Source of the DNA: Thermoplasmata archaeon
GTDB lineage: Archaea; Thermoplasmatota; Thermoplasmata; Lutacidiplasmatales; UBA184
DNA length: 10,816 nt
Direction: 5' to 3'
NCBI GenBank assembly: GCA_030044475.1
Contig: JASHVP010000003.1
Coordinates: 1-10,816 of the forward strand
The position numbers and the translations under genes are program-made. Positions 7,963 to 10,816 of the stretch are shown here, in pieces (the stretch's first letter is position 1; each line of letters begins with the position of its first letter). The notes under the pieces were generated by a model. That model made no database searches. It saw nothing but the letters and a program-made list of their open reading frames with translations, and was not told the DNA's origin.

Positions 7963-9021
7963 GTGCCGAAAGCCCTGCGGGTCCGGCGCCGTGGATTCCT
8001 CGAGAAACCGGTCCAGCCCGTCGACGTCACCCGGGTGAAGGGCTCGGGGGACCTCCTGACCCAGTTCCAGAGGTCGTCGATCCAGGCGAGGAACCTCGGG
8101 CGGTGCCTCGAGGTCTGGGAGAACGCGCTCACCGACCCGAAGCGGCCGACGATCCTCATCGGCCTCTCCGGCCCGCTCATCGCGGCCGGGCTGCGGAAGG
8201 TCCTGCGCGACCTGGTCGACTGGGGGCTCGTCGACGTGGTCGTCTCGACCGGCGCGGTCCTCTATCAGGATCTGTACCAGTCGATCGGCGGCCGACACTG
8301 GATGGGGAGCCCGACCGCCGACGACGTGGTGCTCCGGGACCTCTATCTCGACCGGATCTACGACACGTACGTCGACGAGCTCAAGTTCGAGGAGACCGAC
8401 CGGACGATCGGCCGGATCACCGAGGAGTTCCCCGCCCGCCCGGCGTCGTCGCGCGAGTACCTCGAATTCCTCGGGCGCCGCTTCGACGACCCCGACTCCA
8501 TCCTCGCGACCGCCGCCCGCCGGGGGGTCCCCGTCTTCTCGCCGGCGCTGATCGACAGCTCGATCGGGATCGGTCTGACCCTCCACTATCAGGCCACCCG
8601 GGGTCGGGCCGAGCGGTTCGTCCTGGACGCGGTCCGGGACAATTTCGAGTTGGTGCAGATCCTCGCGAACTCCCCCCGGACGGCGGTGGTGTACATCGGG
8701 GGCGGCACCCCGAAGAATTGGATCAACGACGGGATCGTGATGGCGAACTACGCCTTCGGACGGGAGGGCGAGGGCCACTACTACGCCTTGCAGATCACCA
8801 CCGACGTCCCCCACTGGGGCGGGTTGTCGGGCAGCACGCTCGACGAAGCCCAATCGTGGGGGAAGATCTCGAAGACCGCGACGCGGGCCATGGCCCACGT
8901 CGAGGCGTCGATCGGGTTGCCCCTGCTGATCGGGGCCCTGTGGCAGCGTCGGAGGGTGTGGCAGCCGAGACGTCGGCTTCGGTTTGCCTGGTCCGGCGAC
9001 AAGGTCCGCGTCTCCCGGTGA
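7963..9021 (+). CDS. dys: Deoxyhypusine synthase family protein (divergent active site)
   Basis: Canonical deoxyhypusine synthase moves the aminobutyl group of spermidine to a lysine of initiation factor 5A, using NAD. This 352-residue protein matches the family along its length: QFQRSSIQARNLG near the N-terminus, the GLSGPLIAAGLR and STGAVLYQDLYQ strands, FSPALIDSSIG, the nucleotide-binding GGG (246-248), and EAQSWGKIS with the catalytic lysine at about K301. GTG at 7963 is chosen because family similarity begins soon after, and because a TATA-like box lies 26 bases upstream; extra upstream codons are Arg-rich and unlike the family. In place of the K-H-H-x-x-x-N stretch of the human enzyme it has KNWINDGI (251-258), followed by a PHWGGLSGSTLDEAQSWGK segment that I associate with DHS-like/homospermidine-type enzymes. 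The family call is firm but the substrate is open. The C-terminal 25 residues are an Arg-rich extension. The enzyme is cytoplasmic, normally a tetramer. Confidence 0.9.
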   Translation: MPKALRVRRRGFLEKPVQPVDVTRVKGSGDLLTQFQRSSIQARNLGRCLEVWENALTDPKRPTILIGLSGPLIAAGLRKVLRDLVDWGLVDVVVSTGAVLYQDLYQSIGGRHWMGSPTADDVVLRDLYLDRIYDTYVDELKFEETDRTIGRITEEFPARPASSREYLEFLGRRFDDPDSILATAARRGVPVFSPALIDSSIGIGLTLHYQATRGRAERFVLDAVRDNFELVQILANSPRTAVVYIGGGTPKNWINDGIVMANYAFGREGEGHYYALQITTDVPHWGGLSGSTLDEAQSWGKISKTATRAMAHVEASIGLPLLIGALWQRRRVWQPRRRLRFAWSGDKVRVSR

Positions 9022-9078
9022 CCCCACCCGGGCCATCCAGGCCCGAGGCGCACTCCGAAAAACGATAGATTTACATTC

Positions 9079-9301
9079 CCGCACGTCCTTCCGGTGGCTG
9101 GTCGCGGGCCGGGCCCGGGAGCTCGACCCCGCGAAGGACCGGGGTCCAACAAGGGTCACAAAGCGGGTGCACTTGGCCGCTCCCCAGATCGTCCAAAGAG
9201 CGACCCCGGACCTGCGACGCGGGGCGAGCCTCGGAACGGATCCTCGCCGACCGGGGATGGTCTGGCCAGGGAAGACTCTCGTCAGCAGGAAACTGATTTT
9301 T
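9079..9301 (+). ncRNA. Candidate structured non-coding RNA or long structured 3' UTR
   Basis: Several perfect complementary pairs are stacked in order: GTCCTT (9085-9090) with AAGGAC (9134-9139) enclosing TCGCGGG (9102-9108) with CCCGCGA (9128-9134); CCGGGGTC (9139-9146) with GACCCCGG (9202-9209) enclosing AGCGG (9162-9166) with CCGCT (9177-9181); GGCGAG (9223-9228) with CTCGCC (9243-9248); and TCAG (9282-9285) with CTGA (9293-9296), followed by TTTTT. One base (A9134, C9139) is shared between adjacent stems, so not every pair can form fully at once. An AT-rich patch at 9057-9078 could be its promoter. Alternatively the U-tract terminates the upstream deoxyhypusine-synthase-family mRNA. Pairing in GC-rich DNA arises easily by chance, so confidence is low. 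Confidence 0.3.
9282..9301 (+). terminator. Short hairpin plus U-tract terminator
   Basis: TCAG and CTGA pair around 7 bases, with a flanking G-T wobble, and are followed at once by TTTTT (9297-9301), one of the few T-runs of this length in the GC-rich window. Archaeal RNA polymerase stops at such U-tracts. It would end transcription from the deoxyhypusine-synthase-family gene, or from the candidate RNA just upstream. Confidence 0.45.
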
Positions 9302-9303
9302 GT

Positions 9304-9329
9304 GCGCATCTGCGCGCATCCATGCGGGC
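9304..9329. promoter_or_regulatory. Operator-like GCGCATC direct repeats with an inverted copy
   Basis: GCGCATC occurs at 9304-9310 and again at 9314-9320, exactly 10 bp apart, about one helical turn. An inverted half (ATGCGGGC, 9322-9329) follows directly, and TATATC lies at 9332-9337. This fits a protein-binding site beside a promoter, but no regulator is identified. Confidence 0.3.
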
Positions 9330-9358
9330 GGTATATCTGGCTGATTCTTCTGACGTGA

Positions 9359-9377
9359 AATCGGTCCGATTAAATAG
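9359..9377 (+). promoter_or_regulatory. 13-base dyad overlapping a TATA-like box
   Basis: AATCGGTCCGATT (9359-9371) is a perfect inverted repeat around a central T. Its right arm runs into TTAAATAG (9370-9377), a TATA-like box centred about 40 bases before the ATG at 9413. On the opposite strand the same bases read CTATTTAA. A regulator bound to the dyad would compete with the basal factors. Confidence 0.4.
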
Positions 9378-9412
9378 CCGAAATCCGGGGGGCGGCTGGA
9401 GGTGGTCGCCAG

Positions 9413-9457
9413 ATGTACATGCCAACCGTCCCGCCGGTTCCGCGCGAGCAGCTCTAA
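9413..9457 (+). CDS. 14-codon ORF with strong ribosome binding site: small peptide or stub of a truncated gene
   Basis: GGAGGTG at 9398-9404 lies 8 bases before ATG 9413, and a TATA-like box and dyad lie about 40 bases upstream. The promoter and start signals are therefore as good as those of the real genes here. The frame encodes MYMPTVPPVPREQL and then meets TAA. The peptide is proline-rich with no membrane segment. It may be a genuine small or leader peptide, or the beginning of a longer gene lost when the lower-GC sequence to its right arrived. No downstream gene on this strand is present in the window for it to control. Confidence 0.35.
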   Translation: MYMPTVPPVPREQL

Positions 9458-9485
9458 CCACCATTCGCGTCAGATCGCGATGTGG

Positions 9486-9518
9486 GGCCCTGCCTAGGGC
9501 CGGGAGGCCGACCGGCCC
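9486..9518 (-). terminator. Overlapping alternative GC hairpins just past the TPR gene
   Basis: GGGCCGG (9497-9503) pairs with CCGGCCC (9512-9518) around 8 bases, and GGCCCT (9486-9491) pairs with AGGGCC (9496-9501) around 4 bases. The two stems share 9497-9501, so only one can form at a time. They begin 11 bases past the stop of the minus-strand TPR gene. There is no U-tract, so termination is only a possibility. Confidence 0.3.
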
Positions 9519-9529
9519 GAGGTCCAGAA

Positions 9530-10816
9530 TTACGGAGTTTGGGCCGACGGGCTGTTCAGTTGGCGGACCTTTGGTCCCACTTCGGTTACGAGCGAGTCTC
9601 TTAGCCACGCTAGATCCAGCTTGTCTGAAAGTCCGAGCGCACTCGCGTAGTGGGCCCCGGCGGCTTCAGGGTCGTCTAGGAAGGCGTAGACCTCGGCCAA
9701 GTAGGCGTGGACCAGCACGAGCGACTCCGATGGCGGTAGTCTTGTGAGGACCTCGACACTTCGCTGACCGTGGGTCAGGGCCTCCCGTGCCAGGCCGATT
9801 CCGGCTCCCTCTGCGGCTTGGCGGTACTCTGCAGAGCAGAGGATCGCCAAAGTGTGACCCAAAACGAGGTCGTTCCCCAGACGCTCGGCGAGGCTAACCG
9901 CCTGCGTAGCGAACGCAGCTGCCTCCGCCCAGTGGGCGCTTTCCGTTGCCATCGAAGCGAGCCCACTGAGCGTGTAAGTCAATTGATTGAGGTATCCGAG
10001 AGCCTCGGCTTCCGCCCGGATCAATCGCATCTCGGACTCGGCCAGACCTGCTTGCCCAGTTCGGGCATATGCTCGCGCCCGAACGAGAAGCAGGTTGAAC
10101 ACGATGTCGAGTCGGCCAGCCTCTCGGGCCTCCGGAAGTGCGTCCGCGATCAACTTGAGGGCCACTTCTGGGCCGCTCTGCACTTCAGCTAGCCTCGACC
10201 ACACCGCGATGCTCTCAAGCGCCAGGTCACTGCTGCGGCTTCGTCGGGCCAAGCCAAACGCCTCTTCAAACCTGGTCTGTGCGCCTCGGCTGTCGCCCTC
10301 CCCCTCAGTGATACGTGCCTCGGTTAGTCGGAAGAAGGCTCGCAGCCGGCCTGATGTTACCCCCAACTGACGGGCAGCAGCGTACTCGGTTCGGGCTTCA
10401 TCGAGTTGACGAAGTCGGAGCAGCAGGTCAACGACAAGGAGCCGACACTCGCATTCGGTTCGAAGATCATCACCCGCTTCCGAAATTGCACGACGTAGCG
10501 CAAGAACCGCTTCCGAATAGTCAGAGTGCGCTCGTAACAGGGCGGCCTCGACGGTCAGCACCTTGACTTTCGAAGTCCCCCGAGGCAGGACGCTGGCCAG
10601 GTGCCGCAACGCATTCCGTAACGTCTCAGAAAAGCCGAGGCGCAGCACGGTCCGTTCTTGATCCTCGAGGAGTTCTGCGGCACTCTTCCAGCTCTCCCCC
10701 GCCACGAGGTGGAGAAATCTCTCGCGGACAGACTCCGCCCTACGCGAACGAGAGTAAAACGCAGCCAGCTGTAGGTGCGCCTCTCGTTCGTCGGTCGGGG
10801 CAACCCTCCCTCCAAG
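9530..10816 (-). CDS. TPR-repeat protein, C-terminal part (N-terminus outside window)
   Basis: The minus-strand frame is open from the window edge to TAA at 9530-9532, giving 428 visible residues; GTG at 10705 is internal, since similar helical sequence continues upstream of it (EREAHLQLAAFYS, then RERFLHLVAGESW). The whole visible part is repeated helix pairs of about 34-40 residues with TPR-like spacing, for example the stretches around SDYSEAVLALRRAI, RQLDEARTEYAAA, GQAGLAESEMRLI, AHWAEAAAFATQAV and DPEAAGAHYASALGL. The pattern at the open end resembles the region just after the ATPase domain in archaeal AAA/STAND-TPR proteins, so a nucleotide-binding domain may lie outside the window; that is inference. 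Base use differs from its neighbours: 13 of the 50 codons after 10705 end in A or T, against none of 20 in a sampled stretch of the gene at 8101. No catalytic motif is visible. Confidence 0.85.
   Translation of the reverse strand, partial: LGGRVAPTDEREAHLQLAAFYSRSRRAESVRERFLHLVAGESWKSAAELLEDQERTVLRLGFSETLRNALRHLASVLPRGTSKVKVLTVEAALLRAHSDYSEAVLALRRAISEAGDDLRTECECRLLVVDLLLRLRQLDEARTEYAAARQLGVTSGRLRAFFRLTEARITEGEGDSRGAQTRFEEAFGLARRSRSSDLALESIAVWSRLAEVQSGPEVALKLIADALPEAREAGRLDIVFNLLLVRARAYARTGQAGLAESEMRLIRAEAEALGYLNQLTYTLSGLASMATESAHWAEAAAFATQAVSLAERLGNDLVLGHTLAILCSAEYRQAAEGAGIGLAREALTHGQRSVEVLTRLPPSESLVLVHAYLAEVYAFLDDPEAAGAHYASALGLSDKLDLAWLRDSLVTEVGPKVRQLNSPSAQTP

Larger units (their letters stand above)
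9022..9529. other. 508-base gene-poor region rich in structural and regulatory signals
   Basis: No open frame here has the codon use of the neighbouring genes. From left to right it holds an AT-rich patch (9057-9078), a GC-rich multi-stem segment ending in a U-tract (9085-9301), 10-bp-spaced direct repeats (9304-9320), TATATC (9332-9337), a 13-base dyad overlapping a TATA-like box (9359-9377), a ribosome binding site with a 14-codon ORF (9398-9457), and overlapping GC hairpins (9486-9518). No tRNA T-arm signature or known large RNA motif was recognised. Confidence 0.6.

Noticed and set aside
9079..9301. SRP RNA, RNase P RNA or tRNA in the intergenic region
   Set aside because: I looked for the SRP helix 8 GGAAGG/AGCAG pattern, RNase P core motifs and a tRNA T-arm (GGTTCGA-type) and found none convincing. 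GTCCTTCCGG on the opposite strand only superficially resembles SRP.
7402..9309. A 635-codon minus-strand open frame crossing the dys-like gene and the ATPase start
   Set aside because: It runs antisense to the dys-like gene and out of frame through the ATPase, with no recognisable domain.
9071..9319. An 82-codon minus-strand ORF in the gene-poor region
   Set aside because: Roughly two thirds of its codons end in G or C, against over 90% in real genes here; there is no ribosome binding site and no domain.
1..10816. CRISPR array, insertion sequence or transposase, toxin-antitoxin pair
   Set aside because: No regularly spaced repeats, terminal inverted repeats with a transposase, or paired small toxin-like genes are visible on either strand.

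Overview
The window is very GC-rich, and its true genes end almost every codon in G or C. It looks archaeal, most likely a high-GC relative of the Thermoplasmata. The evidence is a separate PyrI regulatory chain of aspartate carbamoyltransferase next to PyrB, a deoxyhypusine-synthase-family enzyme, genes that start 26-28 bases after a TATA-like box with no leader, and a very large exported beta-helix protein whose C-terminal end looks like the start of a PKD/Ig-like repeat. The lineage is inferred; no rRNA or other marker is present.

Layout from left to right. Positions 1-2365 (minus) hold the first 788 codons of an exported, membrane-anchored or secreted parallel beta-helix protein whose 3' end lies outside the window. 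Positions 2559-3470 (minus) encode an EamA/DMT-type transporter. A 98-base divergent gap then leads into a tight plus-strand cluster: pyrB (3569-4510), pyrI (4517-4975) and a small GDT1/TMEM165-like membrane protein (4985-5611). Convergent to it, and overlapping its last 84 bases, is a 774-residue P-loop ATPase with a TPR-like helical C-terminus (5528-7852, minus). Divergent from the ATPase is a deoxyhypusine-synthase-family enzyme (7963-9021, plus).

Positions 9022-9529 contain no credible full-length gene but are rich in signals: a GC-rich multi-stem segment ending in a U-tract, operator-like repeats, a dyad overlapping a TATA-like box, and a strong ribosome binding site in front of a 14-codon ORF. 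The last gene (9530-10816, minus, N-terminus outside the window) is a TPR protein whose base and codon use are clearly less GC-rich than the rest, suggesting different ancestry.

Functionally, pyrB and pyrI form aspartate carbamoyltransferase and its allosteric regulator, apparently co-transcribed with a putative cation/proton exchanger. The ATPase and the TPR protein resemble STAND-type signalling or regulatory proteins, but their targets cannot be read from the sequence. The deoxyhypusine-synthase homologue keeps the catalytic lysine but departs from the canonical hypusine enzymes at other active-site positions, so its substrate is an open question. I found no complete new defence or mobile system. 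The best candidates for something undescribed are the 9057-9518 intergenic region and the divergent deoxyhypusine-synthase homologue.
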